Both the position numbers and the translations under genes were made by a program. This document shows positions 6,624 through 16,318 of a DNA stretch of 54,696 nucleotides, one piece after another; position 1 is the first letter of the stretch, and each line of letters opens with the position of its first letter. Source of the stretch: an uncultured Microbacterium sp. (GTDB lineage Bacteria > Actinomycetota > Actinomycetes > Actinomycetales > Microbacteriaceae); the NCBI GenBank assembly GCA_947503655.1, contig CANNEP010000008.1:1-54696 (forward strand). Reading direction: 5' to 3'. The notes under the pieces are model-generated. The model was given only the letters and a program-made list of their open reading frames with translations. It searched no databases and was not told where the DNA came from.

Positions 6624-9409
6624 CCACAGCCGACGACATTACCGCCCTGTTCCAGCAGATCGACCACACGCCGTGGGGTGCTGAAGAGCGTGAACTCACC
6701 GCGCGCGCCGTGGCGATGGCCGTTGAGATCGGCGACGAAGAGCTCGAGTACCGTGCCCGCATGCGCCAGACGTCATCGGCCAATCAGGGCGGCGACACCA
6801 CCCTGTTGCTGAGTTCATTCGCGTGGTGCCTCGCGAAGCACGATGCTGACCCCACGCGCTTCCCCTCCGACATCGGCAACGGCGGCGCCGACCTGATGTG
6901 GCACTTCAAGTGGATGGCCTCCACCCTGCGCGCGAGCCCCGAGTTCAGCACTGAGCAGATTCAAGCGGTGCTGGACGACATGGAGGCGCACTTCCGCGCC
7001 GAGGGCCTCGGCCTCAGCGCCGTCGCGATGGCCCGCTTCGAAGATGCGTGGGGTTCTGGCCGTCTCGCTGAGGCCGAAGAACGTCGCCTCGTGCTCGAAG
7101 CAACGCCGCGCGACGACCACAGCCACTGTGATGCGTGTGGACGCAGCCAGCTCGTCGGCTACTTTGCCGATACCGACCGCGATGACGACGCCATCCGCCT
7201 CGTTGAAGAAATGATCGAGGGCGGCTTCGGCTGCGGTGAAGAACCCGAGCACGCGCTCGCCCGCTCCCTCCTCCCCTTCCTGCGTGCCGGCCGGTTCGCC
7301 GATGCCAAACGCGCACACTTGCGCAGCTACCGTCTCGCTCGCGACAACGCCGACAACCTCGGCATGGTTGCCACCAACATCGTGTTCGCCGCGATCACCG
7401 GCAACGAGGCTCGCGCTCTCGCCATGGTTGAGCGCCACGTGCGCTGGCTCGCCCACGATGCCCTCAACGTCGCCGGGCACGCCCGGGCGCTCCGTGCCTT
7501 CGGCATCGCCCTCGACGCCGTCACGCGCTCCGGCCACGGCACGAGCGTCGTTCGCGGCACGGATGCCGCCGAACTCGTGCGATTCTTCGGCGAGCACGAT
7601 GGCGCAGGGACAGCCGCCGAACTCGCACCGGTCGTGTGGGCACGGGCCGCAGAGATTGGTGCACGCTTCGATGCGCGCAACGGAACCACGGCTTTCGCCG
7701 ATGCGCTGGCTCGCGATAAACGCGTGGCTGAGTCGCGCTTTGATGTGCCCATTCTCTCTGAAGCCTTCACTCCCGAGCCGGTAGCCCTGGTTCCGCAGAC
7801 TGCAGCGGAGCGCTTCACCCGCGCGATCGAGCTGAGCGACTGGGGCGACGCCGCGGGCGCGCTCGCCGCGCTACAGGCGGCGCTCGATGACAACGATCCG
7901 AAGCACGCGGCCGATCTGCACGGCCTCATGGTGGGTGCACTGTTGGCTTCGGACCGACAGGATGACACCGCCCCGCACCTCGCGGCATACGCTGCGGCCA
8001 GTCGCGCCGACGGCCACGAAGAACTCGCTCGTCTCATCGACGACCTCGGGCTCACACTGTTCGGCGTCGAGGGCGAAGCATCGGTTCCGCGCATGATGCA
8101 GGCGGCCGAGGCCGCCGTGTCTCCCGGCGTTCGCGCCGTCACGCTGAGCGGTATCGCGAGTGCGTACTTGCGCGACGGCAAGGTGCAGGAGGCGCTCGAC
8201 ATGGCGCAGCTGTCGCTTGAAGCCTTTGTGATTCACGGAGACGCCGAAGACATCGTTGATGCGCTCGCCAACGTCGCGTTCTACGCCGGCATCGCCGGTG
8301 ACGCAGCCGTGGCTCGCACGGCGGCCGATCAGGGCCTCGAGATGCCCGCGGCCTCCCAGGGCCAGCGGGCGTCATTGCTCGAGATTCGCGGCCGTATTCG
8401 TGGCGGCGAAGGTGAGTTCGTCGAGGGCGCGGCCGACGCTGATGAGGCGTCGCGTCTCATCGCGCTGATCGGTGCGACGTGGGGCGCTGCTCGCGTCTCG
8501 GTTCTGGCGGGCGCGATGTACGAAGACGCCGGCATGCCCAGCGAAGCCGCGACCCGCTACCGCGTGACGCTTCGTCAGGTCGAGCGTGACGGCGACGACA
8601 CGGCCGCCGTGCGGTTCCGCCTTGCGCGCGCGCTCCTTTCCGCAGGCAACGCTGGCGAAGCAGCCGAACTGCTCTCAGCCGTTCACGAAGAGGAGGCCGC
8701 GGCGGATGCCCCGGCCGCGAGCCGTGCCGAAACGGTGGCGCTCCTCGCCGAAGCGTTCGAGGTTGACGAGCAGTACGGCAACGCCGTCGGTGCGTGGGGC
8801 TACGCCGCCGATCTGTTCGAGCAGGCCGAAAGCCTGGCCGGCCGCGCTCACGCGCTGTCGATGCAGGGCCGCATTCTCGGCCAGTTTGGCGAGACCGAAG
8901 AATCAGTGGCGTTGCTCGAGCAAGCCATTGACCTGGCCCGTCACGAGCCCGACAACGTCGTGCTGCTCAGCCGCTCACTGCACCTGCTCGCGCAGACGCT
9001 CGGGGCTGTTGGTGATGAGCGTGCCCTCGCGGTGCTCGACGAAACCGAGCAGCTCGCTCGCGACAACAACGCCCCGTGGCTGATCGCTGATGTCACCGAC
9101 TCCCGCGCCCGTGCGCTGGGTGCGATGGGTCAGCTCGATGACGCGATCGCGATGGCGCTGCGCGCCGCCGACAGCTACGACGCCGAAGACGATGCCCAAT
9201 CCGCTGGCGGAGCCGAACTCTTCGCCGCTCGCGTGCTTGCTGGTTCCGATCGCCTGGACGCCGCCATCAGCATCTACCGCACCCTGCTCGCACGCCCGAT
9301 CACCGGCACCCCGGTGCACCAGGTCGCAGCACTCGAACTCGGCAACCTCCTGACGACGCTCGGCCGCCACGGCGAAGCCGCCGAGGTACGCACCGCGCTC
9401 GACGAGTAG
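6620..9409 (+). CDS. Large TPR-like helical-repeat protein coupled to the HSP90-family gene
   Basis: The 929-residue protein is rich in Ala, Glu and Asp. It is built of helical pairs with TPR-like spacing, clearest from about residue 390 to the end (for example the stretches beginning GDAAGALAALQAAL and GETEESVALLEQAI). There is no signal peptide or membrane span, so it should be cytoplasmic. A HSHCDACG motif near residues 167-174 could bind a metal. Its ATG overlaps the stop of the HSP90-family gene (ATGA), so translation is probably coupled. TPR proteins are the main co-chaperones of eukaryotic HSP90, which makes a partner role plausible, but no specific function is known. Transcription ends at a strong hairpin about 155 bp downstream. 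Confidence 0.8.
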   Translation: MTTADDITALFQQIDHTPWGAEERELTARAVAMAVEIGDEELEYRARMRQTSSANQGGDTTLLLSSFAWCLAKHDADPTRFPSDIGNGGADLMWHFKWMASTLRASPEFSTEQIQAVLDDMEAHFRAEGLGLSAVAMARFEDAWGSGRLAEAEERRLVLEATPRDDHSHCDACGRSQLVGYFADTDRDDDAIRLVEEMIEGGFGCGEEPEHALARSLLPFLRAGRFADAKRAHLRSYRLARDNADNLGMVATNIVFAAITGNEARALAMVERHVRWLAHDALNVAGHARALRAFGIALDAVTRSGHGTSVVRGTDAAELVRFFGEHDGAGTAAELAPVVWARAAEIGARFDARNGTTAFADALARDKRVAESRFDVPILSEAFTPEPVALVPQTAAERFTRAIELSDWGDAAGALAALQAALDDNDPKHAADLHGLMVGALLASDRQDDTAPHLAAYAAASRADGHEELARLIDDLGLTLFGVEGEASVPRMMQAAEAAVSPGVRAVTLSGIASAYLRDGKVQEALDMAQLSLEAFVIHGDAEDIVDALANVAFYAGIAGDAAVARTAADQGLEMPAASQGQRASLLEIRGRIRGGEGEFVEGAADADEASRLIALIGATWGAARVSVLAGAMYEDAGMPSEAATRYRVTLRQVERDGDDTAAVRFRLARALLSAGNAGEAAELLSAVHEEEAAADAPAASRAETVALLAEAFEVDEQYGNAVGAWGYAADLFEQAESLAGRAHALSMQGRILGQFGETEESVALLEQAIDLARHEPDNVVLLSRSLHLLAQTLGAVGDERALAVLDETEQLARDNNAPWLIADVTDSRARALGAMGQLDDAIAMALRAADSYDAEDDAQSAGGAELFAARVLAGSDRLDAAISIYRTLLARPITGTPVHQVAALELGNLLTTLGRHGEAAEVRTALDE

Positions 9410-9564
9410 TCGCGGGCGCGAGCCCGGCGTTATGCAACACTGATGCCCGTCATTCCTGAGCGGCCGGCCGATTTTGTGCGGCTTAACGTATTTTCTTGAT
9501 GCATAACTCTGCGCGAAGGGGCCCGTTCGGGCGCATCCGCCAACGGCTCCGCACCAAGCGCACA

Positions 9565-9604
9565 AAGAAGCGGGGCGGAACCATGTGGTTCCGCCCCGCT
9601 TCTT
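9565..9604. terminator. Bidirectional terminator built on an inverted pair of TGGTTCCG
   Basis: A perfect 19-bp stem (AAGAAGCGGGGCGGAACCA and its complement) with a tiny apical loop lies between the convergent TPR gene and the aldehyde dehydrogenase gene. The inner part of each arm is one copy of the scattered word CGGAACCA/TGGTTCCG. The rest of the gap (9410-9564) holds no gene that I recognise. Confidence 0.85.
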
Positions 9605-9619
9605 GCTTGCGTATGCGCG

Positions 9620-10984
9620 TTAAGCGACGCGGATGAGCTTCTTGTTGACGAACTCTTCCGTCGCGAGCGAACCCATTTCGCGGGCGGTGCCGGAGCGCTT
9701 CACGCCTCCGAAGGGCAGTTCGGGCGAGTCAGCCAGCACGATGTTGACGTAGACCATGCCCGCGTCCATCTTGTTGGCGACGCGGTCGGCCTGCTCCGGG
9801 TCGGTCGTGAAGACGTACGAGCCGAGGCCGAATGTGGTGTCGTTCGCGAGAGCGACGGCCTCGTTCTCGTCGGCGACGCGGTACACGACACCGGCCGGCC
9901 CGAAGAGCTCTTCGCCGTACACGTTCATGTCACTCGTGACATCGGTCAGGACGGTCGGTTCGAAGAACGCGCCGTCACGCTTACCGCCGGTCACAACGCG
10001 CGCACCCTGCGAAACAGCCGTGTCGATCTGCTCCTGGAGTCGCTCAGCCGCGATGAGGGACGACAGCGGGCCGAGCACGGTGTCTTCTTCGAGCGGGTCA
10101 CCAACGGTGGCGGCAGCCATCTTCGCGGTGAACTTTTCGAGGAACTCGTCGTACAGCTCGTCGACAACGATGAAGCGCTTCGCGCCGTTGCACGACTGGC
10201 CGGTGTTGTCCAGACGCGCATCGGTTGCCATCTGCGCGACAGCATCGAGGTCGTCGGTCGAGAGCACGATGAACGGGTCAGAGCCACCGAGCTCGAGCGC
10301 CACCTTCTTGAGGTGACGGCCAGCGACCTCGGCAACAGCCGCACCTGCACGCTCCGATCCGGTCAGCGAGACGCCCTGCACGCGCGGGTCGGCGATGATC
10401 GTCGCTGCCTGCTCGTTCGTCGCGTACACGTTGACGTAGGCACCGGCCGGGAAGCCTGCGTCGAGGAAGATTTTCTCGATCGCCGCTGCCGACTCCGGGC
10501 ACTGCGATGCGTGCTTGAGGATGATCGTGTTGCCGTTGACAATGTTCGGCGCTGCGAAGCGAGCAACCTGGTAGTACGGGAAGTTCCACGGCATGATGCC
10601 GAGCAGCACGCCGAGCGGCGCACGGCGGACAACGGCCGTACCCTCGCCCAGAATGTCGATCGGCTGGTCTGCCGTGAACTTCTCCGCGTTATCGGCGTAG
10701 TACTCGATGATGTCGGCGGCAAAGTCCACCTCACCGAGACCGCCTTCGCGGGTCTTACCCATTTCACGCACGATGATGTCGGCGAGCTCGTCGCGACGCT
10801 CGCGGTGCAACTCTGCGACACGGCGCAGTAGCGCCGCACGCTCAGTCACGGTCGAAGCGCGCGACCACCCGGTGTACGCGGAGTGGCTGAGCGTAACGGC
10901 GCTCTCAATCTCTGCGTCCGTGGCGACGGGGTAGCTGGCAACGGTCTCACCGGTTGCCGGGTTGATGACGGTGTAGTCACTCAT
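9620..10984 (-). CDS. NAD(P)-dependent aldehyde dehydrogenase, succinate-semialdehyde type (Sad-like)
   Basis: The 454-residue enzyme has the aldehyde dehydrogenase fold with MPWNFPYYQ in the cofactor domain, the general base Glu in LELGGSDPF and the nucleophilic Cys in NTGQSCNGAKRF. Its short N-terminus and sequence resemble the Sad/YneI branch of succinate-semialdehyde dehydrogenases. In this cluster it could oxidise succinate semialdehyde or 4-aminobutanal, since putrescine breakdown needs both steps and two aldehyde dehydrogenases are present. It follows the second dehydrogenase gene with a 16-bp gap and has an AAAGGA ribosome-binding site. It is the last gene of the operon and ends at a terminator. 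Confidence 0.88.
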   Translation of the reverse strand: MSDYTVINPATGETVASYPVATDAEIESAVTLSHSAYTGWSRASTVTERAALLRRVAELHRERRDELADIIVREMGKTREGGLGEVDFAADIIEYYADNAEKFTADQPIDILGEGTAVVRRAPLGVLLGIMPWNFPYYQVARFAAPNIVNGNTIILKHASQCPESAAAIEKIFLDAGFPAGAYVNVYATNEQAATIIADPRVQGVSLTGSERAGAAVAEVAGRHLKKVALELGGSDPFIVLSTDDLDAVAQMATDARLDNTGQSCNGAKRFIVVDELYDEFLEKFTAKMAAATVGDPLEEDTVLGPLSSLIAAERLQEQIDTAVSQGARVVTGGKRDGAFFEPTVLTDVTSDMNVYGEELFGPAGVVYRVADENEAVALANDTTFGLGSYVFTTDPEQADRVANKMDAGMVYVNIVLADSPELPFGGVKRSGTAREMGSLATEEFVNKKLIRVA

Positions 10985-11000
10985 CTCTGGTCCTTTCAGA

Positions 11001-12464
11001 TCAGCTGACGGGGATCAGCGTGTACTTCGTCGACAGGTATTCGTGGATGCCCTCAAGGCCGCCTTCGCGGCCGACACCCGACTGCTTGACGCCACCAAAC
11101 GGGGCGGCAGCGTTCGAAACGACACCAACGTTGAGACCCATCATGCCGGTCTCCAGGGCGTCAATCATGCGGTGTCCGCGAGCGAGGTCTTCGGTGAAGA
11201 CGTACGACACCAGGCCATACTCGGTGTTGTTCGCGAGGCGCACGGCTTCGTCTTCGGTGTCGAAGGTGGCGATCGCCAGCACCGGTCCGAAGATCTCCTC
11301 ACGGAGAATGGCGGAACCATCAGCAACGTCGGTGAGGACGGTGGGCTCGTAGAACGAGCCGTCGCCGACAACAACCTTGCCTCCGGTGGTGACAGTGGCA
11401 CCGCGCGTCACGGCATCCTGCACGAGCTCGTTTGCCTTGGCGACGGCGTCGTCATCGATGAGCGGGCCGATCTCGACGCCCTCTTCGGTGCCGCGACCGA
11501 TCTTCATGGCGTTGACCTTTTCGGTGACGCGACGAGCGAACTCGTCCTTGACCGAGGAGTGCACGATGAAACGGTTGGCCGCAGTGCAGGCCTGGCCAAT
11601 GTTGCGGAACTTCGCCGCCATCGCACCGGTCACAGCCTTGTCGAGGTCGGCGTCTTCGAAGACGACGAACGGGGCGTTGCCGCCGAGCTCCATCGAAACG
11701 CGCAGCACGCCCTCGGCGGCCTGAGCGATGAGCTTGCGGCCCACTTCGGTCGAGCCGGTGAAGGAGAGCTTACGCAGACGCGGGTCGGCGATGATCGGGG
11801 CCGACAGCGCCGACGACCGCGACGTCTGCACGACGTTGACGACACCAGCGGGAACACCGGCTTCTTCCAGCAGCTGCGTGAAGAAGATCGTCGTGAGCGG
11901 CGTGAGTGCCGGTGGCTTGATGACGACAGTGCAACCCGCCGCGAGCGCCGGAGCGATCTTGCGGGTTGCCATTGCGAACGGGAAGTTCCACGGCGTCACG
12001 AAGAAGCACGGGCCGACCGGGCGCTGCGAAACCACCATGTGTCCGGTGCCTTCGGGGTTGGTTCCGTAGCGACCCGCAATGCGCACGGCTTCTTCACTGA
12101 ACCAGCGGAGGAACTCGCCGCCGTAGTTGACTTCGCCGCGAGCTTCACCGAGCGGCTTACCCATTTCGAGGGTCATCAACAGCGCGAGATCTTCCTTGCG
12201 CTCCTGCACCAGGTCGAAAGCGCGGCGCAAAATGTCGCTGCGGGTACGCGGTGCGGTTGCCGCCCAGGCGTCTTGTGCTGCCACGGCGGCGTCGAGGGCA
12301 CGGATACCGTCGGCGGGCGTCGCGTCAGCGATCGAGGCGATGACGCTGTTCGTCGCGGGGTCGCGCACGTCGAAGGTCGCGCCCGACTCGGACTCTACCC
12401 ACGCTCCGTTGATGTACAAGCCAGACTTGACGCCTGCCAGCAACTGAGTTTCGCGGTCGCTCAT
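11001..12464 (-). CDS. gabD: Succinate-semialdehyde dehydrogenase
   Basis: The 487-residue enzyme closely follows GabD. VTPWNFPFAM is in the cofactor domain, MELGGNAPFVVF carries the catalytic Glu, and FRNIGQACTAANRF the catalytic Cys. The C-terminus SGVGREGGLEGIHEYLSTKY is typical of GabD. It should oxidise succinate semialdehyde to succinate, feeding the TCA cycle. An ATG at MSDRETQ with an AGGAG site was chosen over an upstream in-frame start, which would add 28 unrelated residues and overlap the permease gene. It lies 25 bp after the permease gene in the putrescine/GABA operon. Confidence 0.9.
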   Translation of the reverse strand: MSDRETQLLAGVKSGLYINGAWVESESGATFDVRDPATNSVIASIADATPADGIRALDAAVAAQDAWAATAPRTRSDILRRAFDLVQERKEDLALLMTLEMGKPLGEARGEVNYGGEFLRWFSEEAVRIAGRYGTNPEGTGHMVVSQRPVGPCFFVTPWNFPFAMATRKIAPALAAGCTVVIKPPALTPLTTIFFTQLLEEAGVPAGVVNVVQTSRSSALSAPIIADPRLRKLSFTGSTEVGRKLIAQAAEGVLRVSMELGGNAPFVVFEDADLDKAVTGAMAAKFRNIGQACTAANRFIVHSSVKDEFARRVTEKVNAMKIGRGTEEGVEIGPLIDDDAVAKANELVQDAVTRGATVTTGGKVVVGDGSFYEPTVLTDVADGSAILREEIFGPVLAIATFDTEDEAVRLANNTEYGLVSYVFTEDLARGHRMIDALETGMMGLNVGVVSNAAAPFGGVKQSGVGREGGLEGIHEYLSTKYTLIPVS

Positions 12465-12489
12465 TATTTCTCCTTGTCGGATTGGGGGG

Positions 12490-14034
12490 TTAGCGACGAA
12501 CGCTTGCGCGCTCGCTGGGCGGTGCGTACACGCCCAGAGTCTTGCCACGGAAGAAGTCCGGGGCGCGGACGTACTGGATGATCATGATGACGACGCCCAG
12601 CAGAATGACACCCATTCCCAGCACGAACACGAGGCTCATGCCGAGCAGCTCAGCATCGCTACCGAGCTCGCCGCGCCAGGCTTCACCCATGGAGAGGATG
12701 AAGAGGCCGAGGAGCATGATGCCACCGATGAGCGGGAACAGGAAGGTAAAGAAGGTGTTGCGAACGGAGTCGAACCACTGGTGACGGAAGTACCAGACGC
12801 AGGCGAACGCGGTCACGCCGTAGTAGAAGCAGATCATGATGCCGAGGGCAGCGATCGTGTCCCACAGGGCGTCTTCGCTCACGAAGCGCATGATGGCGTA
12901 GAAGCCACCGGCAGCAACAGCCGACGCAATCGTGGCGTACCCCGGGGTGAAGAACCGCGGCGTCACCTGTGCGTACTTCTTGGGTAGTGCGCCGTAGTGA
13001 CCCATAGCCAATAGCGTACGCGCCGGGCCCACCATGGTGGACTGCAGCGATGATGCCGAGGACGTCAGCACGGCAAGCGACACCAGGAAGGCGAGGGGTC
13101 CGAAGATCTCACCCGACAGGTAGAAGAACACGTTGCCACTGATGTCTTCGTTCTTGAGACCGAGACCCTCTTCACCCATGCCGGCAAACATCGTCATGCC
13201 GATCGTGAGGAGCAGGTACACGATGATGATCGACACGATCGTGAGCGCTGCGGCACGGCCGGGCGTGCGCTCCGGGTCTTTCGTTTCTTCGTTCATCGTG
13301 AGCGTGACATCCCAGCCCCAGAACATGAAGATCGAGACCGAGAGGCCGGCGACGATCATCATCATGTCGGGCACGGCGAACGGGTTGAACCAGCTCCAGT
13401 CAAACGGGGTGGCGTCGTACGCGTCGCCCTGCGATGCCCGCACGATCGCGGTCACCGAGAAGGCCACGAGTACGAGCAGCTGGAAGCCCACGAGCCAGTA
13501 CTGCAGCTTCTGCGACGTCTGCATGTCGCGGTACGAAATCCAGGCGGCGACCGCGACGAACACCAGACACACCGCGACGTTGATCAACGGGTTGAGCGTC
13601 AAATCGGCGATCGCGCTGTTGCCCGTGATCTGGGCGATCAGTAGGAACAAGAAATCAACGGCAATACCGGCGAGGTTCGATAGCACGAGCACGGTCGCAG
13701 CGATCAGGCCCCACCCTGCCATCCAACCCACCCACGGGCCGAAAGCACGCGCAGCCCACGTGAACGAGGTTCCGGAGTCTGGCATCACGCGGTTGAGCTC
13801 ACGGTAGCCAAACGCCACCAGCAGCATCGGAATAAAGCCGACCAGCAGAATCGCGGGGATCTGCGTGCCAACTGAGGTCGCCGCCCCGCCGACACCGGCG
13901 GTGAAGGTATATGCCGGCGCGATGCAGGAAATACCAACGACAACAGCACCAATTAAGCCAACGGTTCCGGTGCTCAATCCCTTCTGGGAAATCCCAGTCG
14001 TGACCGGATCCACCTCATTGTGGGTGTTCGACAT
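12490..14034 (-). CDS. APC-family amino acid/polyamine permease
   Basis: The 514-residue protein has about twelve predicted membrane helices and starts its first helix with GLIGAVVVGISCIAPAY, typical of the amino acid-polyamine-organocation superfamily. The motif ELNRVMPDSGTSFTWAARAFG between helices 2 and 3 is likewise characteristic of APC permeases. Its position between amine oxidase, Usp and aldehyde dehydrogenase genes suggests that it imports putrescine, GABA or a related amine; the substrate is inferred only from context. The start is one base from the preceding usp stop, indicating a tight operon. Confidence 0.88.
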   Translation of the reverse strand: MSNTHNEVDPVTTGISQKGLSTGTVGLIGAVVVGISCIAPAYTFTAGVGGAATSVGTQIPAILLVGFIPMLLVAFGYRELNRVMPDSGTSFTWAARAFGPWVGWMAGWGLIAATVLVLSNLAGIAVDFLFLLIAQITGNSAIADLTLNPLINVAVCLVFVAVAAWISYRDMQTSQKLQYWLVGFQLLVLVAFSVTAIVRASQGDAYDATPFDWSWFNPFAVPDMMMIVAGLSVSIFMFWGWDVTLTMNEETKDPERTPGRAAALTIVSIIIVYLLLTIGMTMFAGMGEEGLGLKNEDISGNVFFYLSGEIFGPLAFLVSLAVLTSSASSLQSTMVGPARTLLAMGHYGALPKKYAQVTPRFFTPGYATIASAVAAGGFYAIMRFVSEDALWDTIAALGIMICFYYGVTAFACVWYFRHQWFDSVRNTFFTFLFPLIGGIMLLGLFILSMGEAWRGELGSDAELLGMSLVFVLGMGVILLGVVIMIIQYVRAPDFFRGKTLGVYAPPSERASVRR

Positions 14035-14035
14035 G

Positions 14036-14908
14036 TCAGTTGCTTTCGTTACGGGTTCGAGGAACCACGATCATCGGGACGGGGAGAACGCGCAGCATTT
14101 TGCTGGCGGTGGAACCAAGGAAGAGTCGGCGAGGCTGCGCGAGTCGGCTGGAACCAACGATCACGACTTCACCGTCGCTCCAGTCAAGGCGCGCGACCGC
14201 ATCTTCCACGCTGCTGCCGCTCGCGATGATCGCCTCGGTCTTGACATCTGCGGGCAGCGCCTGCTTCGCCTGCTCGAGGATTTCATCGGCGTGCGACGTA
14301 CCAGCGAGGTGAAGGGCCTGCGTGTCGAGGCTTGCGGGCATATCGATCGCGACGAGCGACAGCAGGCGCAGTTCAGCACCCGTCGCCTTCGCGAGGCCGA
14401 CTGCTTCGTCGAGCAACACGTCAGCGCCGATGCGCTCCCCCAGCGCCGCCGTGAAGCGCGTGATCGGGGTGGTGACGCCGGCGTATCCGGCGGGAGCCAG
14501 GACGACGGGAACGTCGCTCGAGTTCAACAGGTCGTTGGCGACCGATCCGAGACGGTGGCGACCAAAGGTTCCGCTATTTGCCGCACCAATCACGATGTGA
14601 CTGGCGCCGAATTCGGCCGCCGCATTCGAGAGCCCCTCGGCGAACGACTCGGCCGGGCGCACGTGTGCCGCGGTGGGGATTCCCTCGGGGACGAGTGCGC
14701 TCGCTTCACGCAGCCACTGCCGAGACTGCTCGCGGATGTGATCGGTATAGCCGTCGAGGGGCGGAACCACGCCGCCGCGGGCGGTGAGCGGGGCCACCAT
14801 GATGAGTTCGAGCGACGTGCTGAGTGCCGCCGCCAAGCGCGAAGCGACGGCGATCGCGTCGGCGCCTGCCGGAGTCGCGGTGTAGCCGACGACAATCGGG
14901 CGGGTCAT
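14036..14908 (-). CDS. Tandem universal stress protein
   Basis: The 290-residue protein contains two UspA domains in a row. Each keeps an ATP-binding pattern: GAANSGTFGRHRLGS near residues 128-142 in the first, and GSSRLAQPRRLFLGSTAS near the end of the second. Tandem Usp proteins are common in actinobacteria and bind ATP; their roles are mostly regulatory or stress-linked. The gene overlaps the amine oxidase gene upstream by 4 bp (ATGA), so it is translated with the catabolic enzymes. The reason a Usp protein belongs to a polyamine operon is unclear. It may relate to hydrogen peroxide made by the oxidase, which is conjecture. Confidence 0.88.
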   Translation of the reverse strand: MTRPIVVGYTATPAGADAIAVASRLAAALSTSLELIMVAPLTARGGVVPPLDGYTDHIREQSRQWLREASALVPEGIPTAAHVRPAESFAEGLSNAAAEFGASHIVIGAANSGTFGRHRLGSVANDLLNSSDVPVVLAPAGYAGVTTPITRFTAALGERIGADVLLDEAVGLAKATGAELRLLSLVAIDMPASLDTQALHLAGTSHADEILEQAKQALPADVKTEAIIASGSSVEDAVARLDWSDGEVVIVGSSRLAQPRRLFLGSTASKMLRVLPVPMIVVPRTRNESN

Positions 14909-16266
14909 GCGCGTGCCTTTTCAATGATCTGGTCAGCGACCAGACGGCCCATGCGGATCGCACCGTCGACGTGCTGGTAACCGGCGCCGGCGATATCGGA
15001 GCATGCGAAGTTGATTGGGCCGACGGCTGCGCGAACGTCCTTGCCGTAGCGGTGCAGACCACCGAAGTCGAAGCTGGCCGCGTACGCGCCGCGGGTCCAC
15101 TCTTCGCTGCCCCAGTCGGATTCGTAGTACACGACCGGGTTCTTCGCTTCTTCACCGTAGTAGTGCGACAGCGATTCGAGAATGCGCGCCTTGCGCTCTT
15201 CGGCCGACAGTTCGAAGACACCGTCGGCGTTCTTGTCGCTGACGAAGCCGACGAGGGTGCCGCGCGGGTCGTCGTGGTTGGTGTTGTCGTAGGCCTCGTG
15301 CGACAGCTCGTACGGGCCGAACGCGGTGCCCGACAGGCCCTGCTCGCGCCAGAACGGACGGTCATACACGGCGTGCACCTTGATGACGAAGCCCATCGAC
15401 AGGTGCTGGTGCATTTGGTGCTGGCGGCGCGGGAGCGGCGGAACAAACGAGATGCGCTCGTAAAGCACGGGGGCGTGCGCGAGGATCGCGTAGCGGGCGC
15501 GCACCGTGACGTCGCCATCGGCGTGAGCGACAACACCGTCGTCGCCCCACTCGAGGGTGCGCACGGGGGCGTTCAGGAAGACGTCGTCGCCGAGACGCTC
15601 GGCGAGGTGGATCGAGACCTGCTGGAGGCCACCGACGACGCGCTTGTCGAGAATGAAGTCTTCGTCAACGAGGTTCGAGAAGCTCCCCGCGCTGGCGGCC
15701 ATGAGCAGTGCCTGCAGAAGCGAGAAGGCCTTCGCGGGCTTGGTGAGCATGGCACCCGCGATGAAGAGGGCAATGTTGTCTTGCGCCTCAACGTCATCGG
15801 TCTGCTGTGCGAGCCAGTCAGCGAATGTGATTTCGTCGTACTCTTCGGCCTGGGGGTGCGCCCACGGCTGGTCGGCGTCGACCTCGGCGACGAGGGCATC
15901 GAGCTGCTCGATGAGGGCGAGCATCGCGGCCTTCGTGTCGTCGGCGACCGGGAAGATGTCGCCGGTGTAGCGGCGGGCAACGCCGTCAACGCCAACGTAG
16001 ACCGACTCACCCTCGCGGTAGCGGGAGTAGGTCTCCAGGCCCAGCTCTTCGATCGTCTCGATGAGGGCTTCCTGGTCGGGCGACACCCACTGGCCACCGA
16101 TCTCCAGCATCGCGCCGTCGATAACGTCGGTCCAGGTGCGGCCGCCGACGCGGTCGCGTGCTTCGAGAACCGCAACCGACAATCCAGCCTTCTTGAGCTG
16201 GTTCGCTGCGGTGGTTCCGGCCGGCCCTGCGCCGATAATTACGACATCACGTGTGATATCAGTCAT
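14905..16266 (-). CDS. puo: FAD-dependent putrescine oxidase (flavin amine oxidase)
   Basis: The 453-residue protein opens with a dinucleotide-binding motif VVIIGAGPAGTTAANQL, followed by EARDRVGGRTWTDVIDGAMLE. The latter, together with IGGQWVSPDQ and RYREGESVYV, closely resembles putrescine oxidases of Rhodococcus and Kocuria as I recall them. It should convert putrescine and oxygen to 4-aminobutanal, ammonia and hydrogen peroxide in the cytoplasm. A good AAAGGAG site precedes the ATG. The neighbouring permease, two aldehyde dehydrogenases and GABA transaminase complete a route to succinate. A broader monoamine oxidase specificity is the alternative. Confidence 0.85.
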   Translation of the reverse strand: MTDITRDVVIIGAGPAGTTAANQLKKAGLSVAVLEARDRVGGRTWTDVIDGAMLEIGGQWVSPDQEALIETIEELGLETYSRYREGESVYVGVDGVARRYTGDIFPVADDTKAAMLALIEQLDALVAEVDADQPWAHPQAEEYDEITFADWLAQQTDDVEAQDNIALFIAGAMLTKPAKAFSLLQALLMAASAGSFSNLVDEDFILDKRVVGGLQQVSIHLAERLGDDVFLNAPVRTLEWGDDGVVAHADGDVTVRARYAILAHAPVLYERISFVPPLPRRQHQMHQHLSMGFVIKVHAVYDRPFWREQGLSGTAFGPYELSHEAYDNTNHDDPRGTLVGFVSDKNADGVFELSAEERKARILESLSHYYGEEAKNPVVYYESDWGSEEWTRGAYAASFDFGGLHRYGKDVRAAVGPINFACSDIAGAGYQHVDGAIRMGRLVADQIIEKARA

Positions 16267-16318
16267 TGACGTTGCTCCTTTGCACTAACCGACTCCCGTG
16301 TCGTCGGCGACGAAAATG

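Noticed and set aside
9429..9507. GTTATGCA and TGCATAAC as an operator pair
   Set aside because: The arms are 63 bp apart between convergent genes, with no promoter to regulate, so chance is likely.
11043..12581. 512-codon plus-strand frame opposite gabD
   Set aside because: Antisense shadow; the gabD frame contains complete catalytic motifs.
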